64,000 nucleotides of DNA from Ornithinimicrobium humiphilum (GCF_006716885.1 NZ_VFPU01000001.1:806001-870000), one strand, 5' to 3'. Counted from the stretch's first letter, positions 41,492 through 50,335 are shown. Notes: generated by a model from the letters alone, not told the origin. Numbers and translations are program-made.

Positions 41492-44134
41492 ATGGACCGG
41501 CAGGAGCGCGCGCGGCTGCGCGAGGTCGTCGCGGACGCCGGCCTGCTCGCACCGGTGGCCCGCCGCGTCGTCGAGCACCGAGCCGCCACCTCGGGCGCCG
41601 GGGAGCAGGCCCGCGAGGCGTTCGCGGGTCGCGTCGTCGAGGTCCACCCGCCGGGGCAGGTGCACTGGCGGGTGCTCCCGCTCGCTCCCGGCGACGAGGA
41701 GGGTCTGGGCCGGGTGGCGGGCGCGGCCGGGCTGGTCGAGCTCGACGAGCAGCAGGCCGGGCTCCTCGACGAGCTGGCCCGCACGGTGCCCGCCGACGTG
41801 GAGCGCACGCGGGTGCTCGGGCCGGTGCGCCGCCTCTTCACCGGGCCCGCGCGGCGCCAGGAGGCGAGGGAGGCGGCCGAGCGGCTCCTGACGCGGCACC
41901 CGCTCTGGGCGGGGGAGGGGCTGCGCCGGCTGCTCGACCGCTGCGACGCCCAGGGGCGCGAGCCAGCATTCCCGATGTCCCTGACCCAGGCGCTCTCGCC
42001 CTCCGTCGGCCTGCGTGACGCGCTCGGACGGCCCCCGGACCGGGCCGAGGTCGTGGCGTTCGAGGGCGGAGGGCTGGTCGCCGCCCTGCCGCTGCTGGCG
42101 TCCGTGATCCCGCGGGAGCAGGCGGCCCGGGAGCAGGTGCTCGCCGCCGGCGGGGCGGTGCGCGAGGCCGTCGCCCGACGACTGCTGGAGGAGATGCCCG
42201 TCGAACGGCTGCGCGAGGCCACCAACGAGCGGATCCGGGTCGGTGCCCTCGAGGCCGCCGGTCTGACCACGGTCCAGGACGTCCTGGAGCGCGGCGCGCC
42301 CCTGGCGTCGCTGCCCGGCGTCGGAGAGGTGACGGCCCGGCGCATCCAGGGCGCCGCGGCGACCCTGGCCACCCTGGCGCGGGACGGCGCGAGCGTCACC
42401 GTCGACCCGCACGACCGCACCCCGGAGGCGACGCGCCTGCTGACGGCACTGCATACCTGGGAGGTGCTGCGGCAGGCGGCGAAGACCACCGACGTCATCG
42501 CCCTGGCCCAGTCGCTCGAGCCGCTGGCCGCGACGATCCCGCCCGGGGCCACCCACCTGGCCGTGCTGGGCTACGGCGCCACCCCGAAGGACCTGCTCGA
42601 GCTGCTGGCGCCACTGCCCGGCCGGGCCCGGGAGCTCGCGGACGCGTTGGACCGGGCGATGACGGGCGAGGCGTGGGACGACTTCCTGCGCCGCCCGACC
42701 GACTACTTCTCGTTGCTCTCCGAGCTAGGCCTGGTCGAGGAAACCGGCACCTACGGCGACCTGCCCGACGACGTGGTCGAGGCGGTGCGCGAGCAGGCGC
42801 TGGACACCAGGCTGCTGCGGGTCTCGCTGCGCGGCTACCAGAGCTTCGCCGCCCGCTTCGCCCTCGTCCGGCGCAAGGTGCTCATCGGCGACGAGATGGG
42901 CCTGGGCAAGACGATCGAGGCGCTCGCGGTCCTCACCCACCTCGCCGCGGACCGCGGGCGCTGGTTCCTCGTCGTCTGCCCCGCCTCGGTGCTGACCGGC
43001 TGGACCAGGGAGATCGCGCTGCGCACCGAGCTCGACGTCCGGCGGCTGCACGGACCGGAGAGGGACGCCGAGGCCCGGCGGTGGCGGCGCGACGGCGGCG
43101 TGGCCGTGACCACCTACTCCACCCTCGGCCGGATCCAGGAGCACCTCGACGGCTTCGAGCTCGACGCGCTCGTCGTCGACGAGGCGCACTACGTCAAGAA
43201 CCCCGGCGCCGGCCGGTCGCGCCGGGTCCGGGCGCTCGCCGCCCGCACGCAGCACGTCGTCCTGCTCACCGGCACGCCGCTGGAGAACCGGGTCGAGGAG
43301 TTCGCCTCCCTCGTCGAGATGCTGCAGCCGGACCTCCTCGACGTCGAGACCGCCACGCCGGTGGAGTTCCGTCGGGCGGTGGCGCCGGTCTACCTGCGGC
43401 GCAACGTCGAGGACGTGCTCGTCGAGCTGCCCGAGCTCGTCGAGGTCGACGACTGGCTGGAGCTGTCGACAGCCGACCACGAGGCCTACCGCGAGGCGGT
43501 CGAGAGGGGGAGCTTCCAGGACATGCGCCGGGCCGCCTTCCGCTCGGGCGCGGCCTCGGCGAAGCTGGCCCGGCTGGTCGAGATCGTCGAGGAGGCCGAG
43601 GACAACGGTCGCCGCGTGATCGTCTTCTCCCACTTCCGCGAGGTGCTCGACGCGGTCGCCAGGGCGCTGCCCGGCCGGGTCTTCGGCCCGCTGACCGGCT
43701 CGCTGCCGGCCGAGCGCCGGCAGGAGGTGGTCGACGAGTTCTCGGTCGCCCGGGGCGGGGCGGTGCTCGTCGCCCAGATCCAGGTCGGCGGGGTCGGGCT
43801 CAACATCCAGGCCGCCTCCGTGGTCGTCATCTGCGAGCCGCAGGTCAAGCCCACGACCGAGTGGCAGGCGATCGCCCGTGCCCGACGCATGGGTCAGCTG
43901 GAGTCGGTCCAGGTGCACCGGCTGCTCGCCGAGGACAGCGTCGACGAGCGGATGGTCGAGATCCTCTCGGGCAAGAGCGACATCTTCCACGCCTTCGCCC
44001 GCATCAGCGACACCGCGCAGAGCGCGCCCGAGGCGTATGACGTGAGCGAGGCCGACCTCGCCCGTCGCGTGATCGAGGCGGAGCGTCGCCGGCTGCTGGG
44101 CGCGCCGGCGGACAAAGCACCGTGGCCAGCGTGA
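41492..44134 (+). CDS. SNF2-family DEAD/DEAH helicase with central helix-hairpin-helix
   Basis: 880 residues. Residues 1-240 are a helical N-domain I cannot name. A helix-hairpin-helix at about 251-290 (LEAAGLTTVQDVLERGAPLASLPGVGEVTARRIQGAA) suggests DNA binding. A SNF2 ATPase follows: Walker A DEMGLGKTIE (~466), DEAHYVKNP (~563), LLTGTPLENRVEEFASLVEMLQP, and the C-helicase motifs HFREVLDAVA, AQIQVGGVGLNIQAASVVVICEPQVKPTTEWQAIARARRMGQLESVQVHRL. It translocates on dsDNA and probably remodels protein-DNA complexes. TAGGGT lies 9 nt before the ATG. No methylase or nuclease is adjacent, so a repair/transcription role is as likely as defence. Confidence 0.9.
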   Translation: MDRQERARLREVVADAGLLAPVARRVVEHRAATSGAGEQAREAFAGRVVEVHPPGQVHWRVLPLAPGDEEGLGRVAGAAGLVELDEQQAGLLDELARTVPADVERTRVLGPVRRLFTGPARRQEAREAAERLLTRHPLWAGEGLRRLLDRCDAQGREPAFPMSLTQALSPSVGLRDALGRPPDRAEVVAFEGGGLVAALPLLASVIPREQAAREQVLAAGGAVREAVARRLLEEMPVERLREATNERIRVGALEAAGLTTVQDVLERGAPLASLPGVGEVTARRIQGAAATLATLARDGASVTVDPHDRTPEATRLLTALHTWEVLRQAAKTTDVIALAQSLEPLAATIPPGATHLAVLGYGATPKDLLELLAPLPGRARELADALDRAMTGEAWDDFLRRPTDYFSLLSELGLVEETGTYGDLPDDVVEAVREQALDTRLLRVSLRGYQSFAARFALVRRKVLIGDEMGLGKTIEALAVLTHLAADRGRWFLVVCPASVLTGWTREIALRTELDVRRLHGPERDAEARRWRRDGGVAVTTYSTLGRIQEHLDGFELDALVVDEAHYVKNPGAGRSRRVRALAARTQHVVLLTGTPLENRVEEFASLVEMLQPDLLDVETATPVEFRRAVAPVYLRRNVEDVLVELPELVEVDDWLELSTADHEAYREAVERGSFQDMRRAAFRSGAASAKLARLVEIVEEAEDNGRRVIVFSHFREVLDAVARALPGRVFGPLTGSLPAERRQEVVDEFSVARGGAVLVAQIQVGGVGLNIQAASVVVICEPQVKPTTEWQAIARARRMGQLESVQVHRLLAEDSVDERMVEILSGKSDIFHAFARISDTAQSAPEAYDVSEADLARRVIEAERRRLLGAPADKAPWPA

Positions 44135-44188
44135 ACCTCTCGCCAGCCCTTCCTAGACCTCCAGCCTGCCCCGTGGCACCCTCCTGGC

Positions 44189-44866
44189 ATGGTCTTCAAC
44201 GGCAGGAGCGACAGCGGTCCGTGGACCAAACGGGTGCGGATCGACCGGTCGAGGACGCAGGCTGCGGTCGACGGAACCAAGGGCGACGGCACCGACCTCG
44301 TCTCGATCGTCAACGCGCAGCTCGACAGGTGCGCAGCGGAGATCGCCCGGCGTTCCACGACGCAGCAGACTATCCAAGCGGGTGCGATCAGCGCTGCAGC
44401 CGGGTTGGGAGCGGCGGTGATCGGGGGCTTCACACCCTTGGTTCTCCTGCTCCTGCCGATCATCAGCGTCTCCCTGGGCAGCCAGTGGCTCGACCACCAC
44501 CGCACGATCGGACGCATCGGAACCTACGCGGCGGAAGAGCTGGAACCCGCGCTCCATCGCCGGATGGCGTCGGTGCCGGCCGCCCCACAGCTGTGGGAGG
44601 GTTACTGGCGCCAGCGTCAGACCCGGCGCACTAGCAAGCACATCTGGGCCATCCCGGTCCTCACGATCTTCTACGGGCTGCCGATTCTCGCTCTCGCCAT
44701 CGCGATCCCGAGCGCGCTGCTTCACCCAGCAGAAGCTGCCCCAGAAAACTTGCCTACGTTCAGCATCGGCACATGGCCCAGAGTGCTATGGGGTTTCGGC
44801 GTCCTGCTGACCGTCCATGGTCTGTACACCGCGTGGCGCACCCTGTTTCCCAGGACGGGGGCCTGA
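44189..44866 (+). CDS. Hypothetical multi-pass membrane protein
   Basis: 225 residues. A charged N-terminus (~1-65, with DLVSIVNAQLDRCAAEIARRS) precedes a helical hairpin GAISAAAGLGAAVIGGFTPLVLLLLPIISVSLGSQWL, a soluble stretch DHHRTIGRIGTYAAEELEPALHRRM...WEGYWRQRQ, then two or three more hydrophobic segments (IWAIPVLTIFYGLPILALAIAIP, VLWGFGVLLTVHGLYTAW). The LD-H-H-x-x-I...Y...E..P pattern recurs in uncharacterised actinobacterial membrane proteins. Codon choice is less GC-extreme than flanking genes. Three nt separate it from the ParB-like gene. Function unknown; a membrane effector is conceivable. Confidence 0.7.
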   Translation: MVFNGRSDSGPWTKRVRIDRSRTQAAVDGTKGDGTDLVSIVNAQLDRCAAEIARRSTTQQTIQAGAISAAAGLGAAVIGGFTPLVLLLLPIISVSLGSQWLDHHRTIGRIGTYAAEELEPALHRRMASVPAAPQLWEGYWRQRQTRRTSKHIWAIPVLTIFYGLPILALAIAIPSALLHPAEAAPENLPTFSIGTWPRVLWGFGVLLTVHGLYTAWRTLFPRTGA

Positions 44867-44869
44867 TCG

Positions 44870-45367
44870 ATGGTCCCCAGCGGTGCTGTGGACGACATCG
44901 AGACGTTTCGCGACCTGTTCGGTCCGCCCGTAGTCCGGTCCTTGCTGGACTGGGAGGCGCTTCTCCGGCTGCGTCCAGCGGTGACGACTCAGGTAATGGT
45001 GTCCGCGGAATCGATCGGGGGTCTCCGCACGACCTGGTACCTCGACGAGACCGGGGCCGGCGAGGTCGATTACGCAACATCATCGTGCCCCCCGATCACG
45101 GTCGCTGAGGCAGCCGCCCGACTCCACGACCTCGACCCTGCGCGCCAGCGTCATCTGGACGCCACTGCGCGGCACCTCGGCACGCAGGCAATCCTGGCGC
45201 CCTTGTACCGGCTGAACCATCACGATCTCCTGATCCTCGACGGCAATCACAGGCTTGTCGCGGCCTATCTACGAGGCACGGAGGTCCGGGTTCTCGCGAT
45301 GATCCTTCACGGCCCCCTCGACCCGCAGGTGCTCCCCGACCTGGCCTTCTGGGCACCAGGTCACTGA
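44870..45367 (+). CDS. ParB/sulfiredoxin-fold-like hypothetical protein
   Basis: 165 residues. The segment LYRLNHHDLLILDGNHRLVAAYLRGTEVRVLAMI carries the D-G-N-H-R-x-x-A motif of ParB-nuclease/sulfiredoxin-fold proteins, which bind or hydrolyse nucleotides. The N-terminal ~100 residues (TFRDLFGPPVVRSLLDWEALL, ITVAEAAARLHDLDPARQRHL) are not recognised. There is no HTH, so it is not a chromosome-partition ParB. It starts 3 nt after the membrane protein gene, no SD visible. Composition like its partner, unlike the BCCT gene that converges on it. Probably acquired as a two-gene unit. Confidence 0.65.
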   Translation: MVPSGAVDDIETFRDLFGPPVVRSLLDWEALLRLRPAVTTQVMVSAESIGGLRTTWYLDETGAGEVDYATSSCPPITVAEAAARLHDLDPARQRHLDATARHLGTQAILAPLYRLNHHDLLILDGNHRLVAAYLRGTEVRVLAMILHGPLDPQVLPDLAFWAPGH

Positions 45368-45377
45368 GCCGGTCGGT

Positions 45378-47384
45378 CTAACGTCGCTCCGCTTCCTCTG
45401 AGGACGAATCGGTCGCCGCGGCTGGCCCCGAGGCTTCGCCGCTTTCGGCCTGCTGGTCGACGAACTCCTGCGACGCCTCGAACTCCGGGGTGTCGAAGAC
45501 CTCGCCGGCGAGCGGGTCCTCGGTGCGCGGCTCCACCTCGACGGCACCGGTCTCGGGGTCGACGTGCACCTCGTCCTGCCGCAGCCGGCGCAGGTTGACG
45601 ATCCGCGGGGTGGGGCCGTCCCCGCCCTCGGCCTCGGGCGGCACGGGCAGGCCGTCGAGGGTGGTCGACACCCCGCGCAGCTCCTCCCACCAGCGGCGCC
45701 GCGCGGCCGGCACCGCCCCGGGAGCCGCCACCGGCACCTGGGCGGCGTCGGCCGGGACACCCTGCGGGGTGGACTCCAGCACCTGGACGTAGAGCGGCAT
45801 GGTGGCCACCTCGTGGCGGAAGGCCTTGAGCAGCGAGAGACAGCCGAGCACGAGGATGACCGAGAAGGGCGCGGCCGTCGAGACCGAGAGGGTCTGCAGG
45901 GCCGTCAGCGCCACGTCACCGCCGGCCACGAGCAGCACGGCCGCGGCCGCGCCCTCCAGGACGGCCCAGTAGGTGCGGGTGACCGGCGAGGTGCTGGTGC
46001 TCCCACCGCTGGCGAGCATGTCGATGACCAGCGACCCGGAGTCGGAGGACGTGACGAAGAAGAGGATGACGACGACGATCGCGATCACGCTGAGCACCGT
46101 GGTGAGCCCGCCGGGCATCGACTCGAAGAACTGGAAGAGCGCGGTCGTGCTGTCGACGGTCAGGTCACCGGTCTCCGGGTCGGGGGTGGCCAGGCTGCCC
46201 TGCTCCTGCTGGAAGAGGATCGCGCTGTCGCCGAAGACCGTGAACCACAGCAGGCTGACGAGGGTCGGGGCGAGCAGCACGCCGAGGACGAACTCCCGGA
46301 TGGTGCGGCCGCGCGAGATCCGGGCGATGAACATGCCGACGAAGGGCGCCCAGCTCGTCCACCAGCCCCAGTAGGCGATCGTCCACGCCGCCTCCCAACC
46401 GTCGCTGGAGTAGCGGCCGACGTGGAAGGCGGTCTCGGGCAGCTGCACCAGATAGCTGCCGAGGTTCTCGGGGAAGGCCTGCAGCAGGAAGACCGTGGGC
46501 CCAAGGACGAAGACCGTGAGGGCGAGCAGGGCGGCGATGCTCATGTTGGTGTTGGACAACCACTTCAGGCCCTTGTGGACGCCGGTGACGACCGACCAGA
46601 CGGCGATGAGCGTGATGCCGGTGATGAGCCCGATGATGAGCAGCGGCGAGCTCTCGGCCCACCCGAGGTGCTCCAGCCCGCCGAGGATCTGGCTGACGCC
46701 GAAGCCGAAGGAGGTGGCGACGCCGAAGAGCGTGCCGACGATCGCCACGGTGTCGATGGCGTGGCCGATCCAGCCCTCGACCCGCTTGCGCCCCAGCAGC
46801 GGCTCGAGCAGCCACCGCACCGCGAGCGGGCGCCCGCGCCGGAACGACATGTAGGCCAGGCCCAGGCCGACGACGGCGTAGATGGCCCACGGGTGCAGGC
46901 CCCACTGGAGCATGAGCAGGCCCACCGAGTCCTGGGCCGCACCCAGGGACTCGGGCTCGTTGCCGAAGGCCTCCGGCGGGAGCACGTAGTGGGACAGCGG
47001 CTCGGCGACGCCGAAGAAGACCAGGCCGATCCCCATGCCCGCGCTGAAGAGCATGAGGAACCACGAGACGACGCCGAACTCGGGCCGCTCGTCGTCCCGG
47101 CCCAGCCGGATCCGACCGACGCGCGAGACCGCGCAGTAGATCGTGAACGCGAGGAAGATGTTGACCGCGATGACGTACCACCAGCCGACCGAGTCGGTCA
47201 CGACCTCGTTGACCCGGGCGGTCGCCTCGTCGAGCGTCTCGCCCGCGACCCGGCTGAAGATGATGGTGCCCGCCAGCAGCGCGAGGATCACGACCGAGGC
47301 TGGCAGGAAGACGGGACGCAGGATGCCGGCCAGTGGTCCCGCGTCGGTGTCCGGTCGGTCGGGGGCGGACGGCGGTGCGCTCAT
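45378..47384 (-). CDS. BCCT family (betaine/choline/carnitine) transporter
   Basis: 668 residues, 12 transmembrane segments. BCCT landmarks: SAGMGIGLVFFGVAEPLSHY (the G-M-G-I-G sodium/substrate helix), WGLHPWAIYAVVGLGLAYMSFRRGRP, and the TM8 aromatic box IAYWGWWTSWAPFVGMFIARISRGRTIREF. A C-terminal cytoplasmic tail of about 140 residues (from ~530) is long and very acidic, consistent with an osmosensing domain as in BetP, where the C-tail senses K+ and membrane state. Imports compatible solutes with Na+ or H+. SD GGAGGAG upstream of ATG 47384. Confidence 0.93.
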   Translation of the reverse strand: MSAPPSAPDRPDTDAGPLAGILRPVFLPASVVILALLAGTIIFSRVAGETLDEATARVNEVVTDSVGWWYVIAVNIFLAFTIYCAVSRVGRIRLGRDDERPEFGVVSWFLMLFSAGMGIGLVFFGVAEPLSHYVLPPEAFGNEPESLGAAQDSVGLLMLQWGLHPWAIYAVVGLGLAYMSFRRGRPLAVRWLLEPLLGRKRVEGWIGHAIDTVAIVGTLFGVATSFGFGVSQILGGLEHLGWAESSPLLIIGLITGITLIAVWSVVTGVHKGLKWLSNTNMSIAALLALTVFVLGPTVFLLQAFPENLGSYLVQLPETAFHVGRYSSDGWEAAWTIAYWGWWTSWAPFVGMFIARISRGRTIREFVLGVLLAPTLVSLLWFTVFGDSAILFQQEQGSLATPDPETGDLTVDSTTALFQFFESMPGGLTTVLSVIAIVVVILFFVTSSDSGSLVIDMLASGGSTSTSPVTRTYWAVLEGAAAAVLLVAGGDVALTALQTLSVSTAAPFSVILVLGCLSLLKAFRHEVATMPLYVQVLESTPQGVPADAAQVPVAAPGAVPAARRRWWEELRGVSTTLDGLPVPPEAEGGDGPTPRIVNLRRLRQDEVHVDPETGAVEVEPRTEDPLAGEVFDTPEFEASQEFVDQQAESGEASGPAAATDSSSEEAERR

Positions 47385-47527
47385 GGGACGGCTCCTCCTG
47401 GAGGGGCGGGCGGCGGTCACGGGTGGGCGGCGGAGGCCCTTCCAGACTGCCATCCTGGCACAGCGGCCCGCCGTCCTGCGCAAGCGCGAGGCCCCCGGGG
47501 GCCATCCGTCCCGGCTAGCGTGGGGCC

Positions 47528-48028
47528 GTGACCGACCCCCTCCGCGTCCTGATCATCGCCGACACCCACGTGCCGAAGCGGGCTCGCGACCTGCCCGTGC
47601 GGGTGTGGGAGGAGGTCGCGGCGGCCGACGTCGTCATCCACGCCGGCGACTGGGTCGAACCGGCCCTGCTCGACGCCCTGGAGGAGAAGGCTGCCCGGCT
47701 GGTGGCGGTCTGGGGCAACAACGACGGCGCCGAGCTGCGGTCGCGGCTGCCCGAGGTGGCGCGCGTCGAGCTCGGCGGGTTGCGCTGGGGCGTGGTGCAC
47801 GAGACCGGCGCGAGGACCCGTCGCGAGGAGCGGATGCGCGCGGCCCATCCCGACCTGGACGTGCTCGTCTTCGGGCACAGCCACATCCCGTGGGACAGCG
47901 AGCACGACGGTCTGCGGCTGCTCAACCCGGGCTCGCCGACGGACCGGCGGCGCGAGCCGTCGTGCACCTACCTGACCTGCCGAGTCGGTGGCGGCGAGCT
48001 CACCGAGGTGACGCTCCACCGCCTCTGA
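47528..48028 (+). CDS. YfcE/MJ0936-type metallophosphoesterase
   Basis: 166 residues. Di-metal phosphoesterase motifs in order: LIIADTHVPKR (D-x-H), IHAGDWVEP (G-D), VWGNNDG (G-N-x-D), VVHETGA and FGHSHIPWDS (G-H-T/S-H). Length and motifs are those of small phosphodiesterases of the YfcE group; natural substrate unknown. GTG 47528 is preceded at 6 nt by TAGCGT (47516-47521) with no SD: leaderless. Confidence 0.92.
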   Translation: MTDPLRVLIIADTHVPKRARDLPVRVWEEVAAADVVIHAGDWVEPALLDALEEKAARLVAVWGNNDGAELRSRLPEVARVELGGLRWGVVHETGARTRREERMRAAHPDLDVLVFGHSHIPWDSEHDGLRLLNPGSPTDRRREPSCTYLTCRVGGGELTEVTLHRL

Positions 48029-48062
48029 CCGCGGGGCCGACCCGGCAGAGGTGGGCAGGGGC

Positions 48063-48305
48063 TCAGTCCGGCGCGACGTCGCTCTCGTCGGCGTGCCGGC
48101 GCTCGGCGTCGCCCTCCTGGCTCGGCTCGTTGATGTCGACCGCGTCGGTGTCCGTGGTGGTGTTGACGTCCGGGGTGTCGGGCACGCTGTCGGCCCCGCC
48201 CTGCGAGGTCTCGGCGCCGAGCGAGCCGGAGCCGCCCTCGGAGACCGTGCCCTGCGCGTCGTCGGAGTCGTGCCCGTCGTGGTGCTCGTGCTGGGAGTCG
48301 CTCAT
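48063..48305 (-). CDS. Small acidic, His-rich, probably disordered protein
   Basis: 80 residues: MSDSQHEHHDGHDSDDAQGTVSEGG... dominated by Asp, Glu, Ser, Gly and Thr, with a His cluster at residues 6-12. No fold-forming hydrophobic core. It is supported as a gene by a TACCGT hexamer (reverse strand, 48317-48312) ending 6 nt before the ATG, by its own tight fit between flanking genes, and by a sensible N-terminus. Function unknown; metal or cation buffering is only a thought. Confidence 0.6.
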   Translation of the reverse strand: MSDSQHEHHDGHDSDDAQGTVSEGGSGSLGAETSQGGADSVPDTPDVNTTTDTDAVDINEPSQEGDAERRHADESDVAPD

Positions 48306-48373
48306 CCCGCCACGGTAGGCCCGGTCCGCCCCACGCACGCGCCGGAGCGGCGCGGGGTTGACGCGTGCCGACC

Positions 48374-48407
48374 TCTGTGGTTCATTAGTCATGTAATGAA
48401 CCACAGA
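48374..48407 (+). promoter_or_regulatory. Perfect 14-bp-arm palindromic operator of the YtrA-type regulator
   Basis: Arms TCTGTGGTTCATTA (48374-48387) and TAATGAACCACAGA (48394-48407) are exact inverse complements around GTCATG. The AT-rich centre includes the likely -10, and the site lies just upstream of the GGAGAGGA SD, consistent with autorepression by the GntR/YtrA protein. Confidence 0.85.
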
Positions 48408-48425
48408 ACATGGAGAGGACGCGCC

Positions 48426-48800
48426 ATGAGTGCCGAGTCGGTCGAGCCGTTCGACGACCGGACGCCGATCTACCAGCAGATCGCCGACCGTCTGCGCACC
48501 GCGATCCTCTCCGGGGCGCTGGAGGAGGGGGACCAGGTCATGTCGACCACGCAGTACGCCACCACCCACCGCATCAACCCGGCCACCGCGGCCAAGGCGA
48601 TGAGCACCCTCGTGGAGGAGGGGCTGCTCCACAAGCGCCGCGGCCTGGGGATGTTCGTCTCGCCCGGCGCGCGCCAGCGCCTGCAGGAGCAGCGCCGGGC
48701 CACCTTCTGGGACGAGACCCTCGCTCCCGTCCTCGCCGAGGCCCGCGCGCTCGGCATCACACCCGACCAGCTCGTCACCTACATCCAGGAGCAGCAGTGA
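48426..48800 (+). CDS. GntR family regulator, YtrA subfamily
   Basis: 124 residues from ATG 48426 (SD GGAGAGGA). Winged HTH: TPIYQQIADRLRTAILSGALEEGDQVMSTTQYATTHRINPATAAKAMSTLVEEGLLHKRRGLGMFVSPGA, followed by a short ~50-residue helical dimerisation tail, the mark of the YtrA subfamily. YtrA regulators repress adjacent ABC exporters and respond to cell-wall stress. Here the ABC ATPase gene overlaps its stop by 4 nt. An ATG 30 nt upstream exists but sits at the operator edge without an SD. Confidence 0.93.
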   Translation: MSAESVEPFDDRTPIYQQIADRLRTAILSGALEEGDQVMSTTQYATTHRINPATAAKAMSTLVEEGLLHKRRGLGMFVSPGARQRLQEQRRATFWDETLAPVLAEARALGITPDQLVTYIQEQQ

Positions 48801-49537
48801 ATACGCCGCTGGGCGTCGAGATCGACGCCGTCACCCACCGATTCCGCGGCACCGAGGCCCTCACGGACGTCAGCCTGACGATCCGGCCCGGCACGATCAC
48901 CGGGCTCGTGGGGCGCAACGGAGCCGGCAAGACCACCCTGCTCTCGCTCGTCGCCGGGCTCCGCCCGGCCCAGACCGGGTCGGTGCGGGTCGGAGGGCGC
49001 GAGGTCTGGGAGGACCCGTCCGTCACCTCGCGCGTCTGCCTCGTCCGCGAGCGCGGCGGGGTGCTCGAGGACCAGCGGATACGCCATACCCTCCGCATCC
49101 AGGCGGCGCTGCGCCCGCACTGGGACCAGGGGTATGCCGAGCGCCTCCTCGACCGCTTCGAGGTGCCGCTGCGCAAGACCCCCGAGCACCTCTCCCGCGG
49201 CCAGCGCTCGATCCTGGGCGCGGTGATCGGGCTCGCCTCGCGCGCCGAGGTCACCCTGCTCGACGAGGTCTACCTGGGCATGGACGCCGTGGCGCGGAGG
49301 ACCTTCTACGACGAGCTGATGGCCGACTACCTCGCCCACCCCCGCACGATCGTCCTCTCCTCCCACCTGCTCGACGAGGTGGAGGACCTCTTCGAGGACG
49401 TCGTCGTGCTCGACCGCGGCCGGGTCGTCGCCGCCGGCGACGCCGACGAGGTGCGCCAGCAGCACTCGACCGCCGGTCGCCTCGCCTCGCTCACCGACGT
49501 CCTCGTCGACGTCAGCACCGGAAGGACCCCGTCATGA
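48797..49537 (+). CDS. ABC transporter ATP-binding protein
   Basis: 246 residues from GTG 48797 (GTGA overlap). Walker A GLVGRNGAGKTTLLS, a diverged Q-loop region (VRERGGVLEDQR), signature HLSRGQRSILG (LSRGQ instead of LSGGQ), Walker B TLLDEVYLGMD, H-switch VLSSHLLDEVEDLFE. In Walker B the catalytic Glu is present (DEV). Typical of YtrA-controlled exporters. The permease gene overlaps its stop (ATGA). Confidence 0.92.
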   Translation: MNTPLGVEIDAVTHRFRGTEALTDVSLTIRPGTITGLVGRNGAGKTTLLSLVAGLRPAQTGSVRVGGREVWEDPSVTSRVCLVRERGGVLEDQRIRHTLRIQAALRPHWDQGYAERLLDRFEVPLRKTPEHLSRGQRSILGAVIGLASRAEVTLLDEVYLGMDAVARRTFYDELMADYLAHPRTIVLSSHLLDEVEDLFEDVVVLDRGRVVAAGDADEVRQQHSTAGRLASLTDVLVDVSTGRTPS

Positions 49538-50298
49538 CCACCACCGAGATCCCGACCGCCCGGACCCCGGGCGCCGTGCCGCAGTGGCGGGCCGTCGGCC
49601 GGCTGCTCACCGCCGAGGCCCTGACCAACCTGCTCTTCACCACCGGCGTCCTGCTCGGCGTCTCAGGCCTGGCGGCGCTGATGAGCTGGTGGCGCGGCTG
49701 GCGGTTGCAGCTCGACGCCGACGTCGACGGCTTCCTCGTCGGCTTCACCGCCGACGGCGTGGGGGCGCCGCTGATCTCGTGGCTGCTGCTCGTGGCGATC
49801 GGCGTCGCCCTGTCGGGCATCGCCAACGTCGTCGTCCTGGCGTGCCGCACCAGGGTGCTGGTCGTCGCCGGCGCCACCCGTCGCTCGATCGCGCTCGGGC
49901 TGCTCCTCACCACGGCCGCCACCGCGCTGTGGTCGCTGCTCGTCGCCGCGGTGGTCCTCCTCGTGGTGGGCGGCGGCGTCGACGGCGCGGCCTCGCTGGT
50001 CGGGGCCGACGGTGCGGGCGGGCTCGCGCTCGCCGGGCTCGCCGGCCTGGGCAGCTACGCCATGCTCACCATGCTCTCCCTCCTCGTCGTCGCGCTCTTC
50101 CTGCGCTGGCCGTGGTGGGTGGGCGTCAGCGCCCTCGTGCTCGTGTGGGGGCTCGTGCCCCTCGCGATCGCGCTGACCCGGCCGGGGCTGGCGGCCGCGC
50201 TCGACGAGCTCGGCGACCGCGGGGCGACGGGCTACGCCGTCGCCCTCGTGGCCGCAGCCCTCGCCTGGCTGGTCGTGCGACGGGCACCGGTGCGCTGA
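49534..50298 (+). CDS. ABC transporter permease (YtrA-regulated exporter)
   Basis: 254 residues with six hydrophobic segments; no soluble domain. AEALTNLLFTTGVLLGVSGLAAL, GAPLISWLLLVAIGVALSGIANVVVLACRTRVLVVAGATRRSIALGLLLTTAATALWSLL and the Ala/Leu-rich C-terminal helices fit the uncharacterised permeases linked to YtrA ABC ATPases. The R-T-R..v.AGATRRS block after TM2-3 probably contacts the ATPase (coupling helix). The three genes 48426-50298 form one tightly overlapping operon closed by a hairpin at 50311. Confidence 0.85.
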   Translation: MTTTEIPTARTPGAVPQWRAVGRLLTAEALTNLLFTTGVLLGVSGLAALMSWWRGWRLQLDADVDGFLVGFTADGVGAPLISWLLLVAIGVALSGIANVVVLACRTRVLVVAGATRRSIALGLLLTTAATALWSLLVAAVVLLVVGGGVDGAASLVGADGAGGLALAGLAGLGSYAMLTMLSLLVVALFLRWPWWVGVSALVLVWGLVPLAIALTRPGLAAALDELGDRGATGYAVALVAAALAWLVVRRAPVR

Positions 50299-50310
50299 CA
50301 CCGGCGTCGT

Positions 50311-50335
50311 GCCGGGGCGCCTGGTTCGCCCCGGC
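50311..50335 (+). terminator. Hairpin terminator after ABC operon
   Basis: Nine-bp arms GCCGGGGCG (50311-50319) and CGCCCCGGC (50327-50335) with a 7-nt loop, 12 nt after the permease stop. Confidence 0.65.

Noticed and set aside
41492..45367. SNF2 helicase plus the following two genes considered as one defence operon
   Set aside because: A 54-bp gap, a composition change and lack of nuclease or methylase motifs argue that the helicase and the islet are separate.
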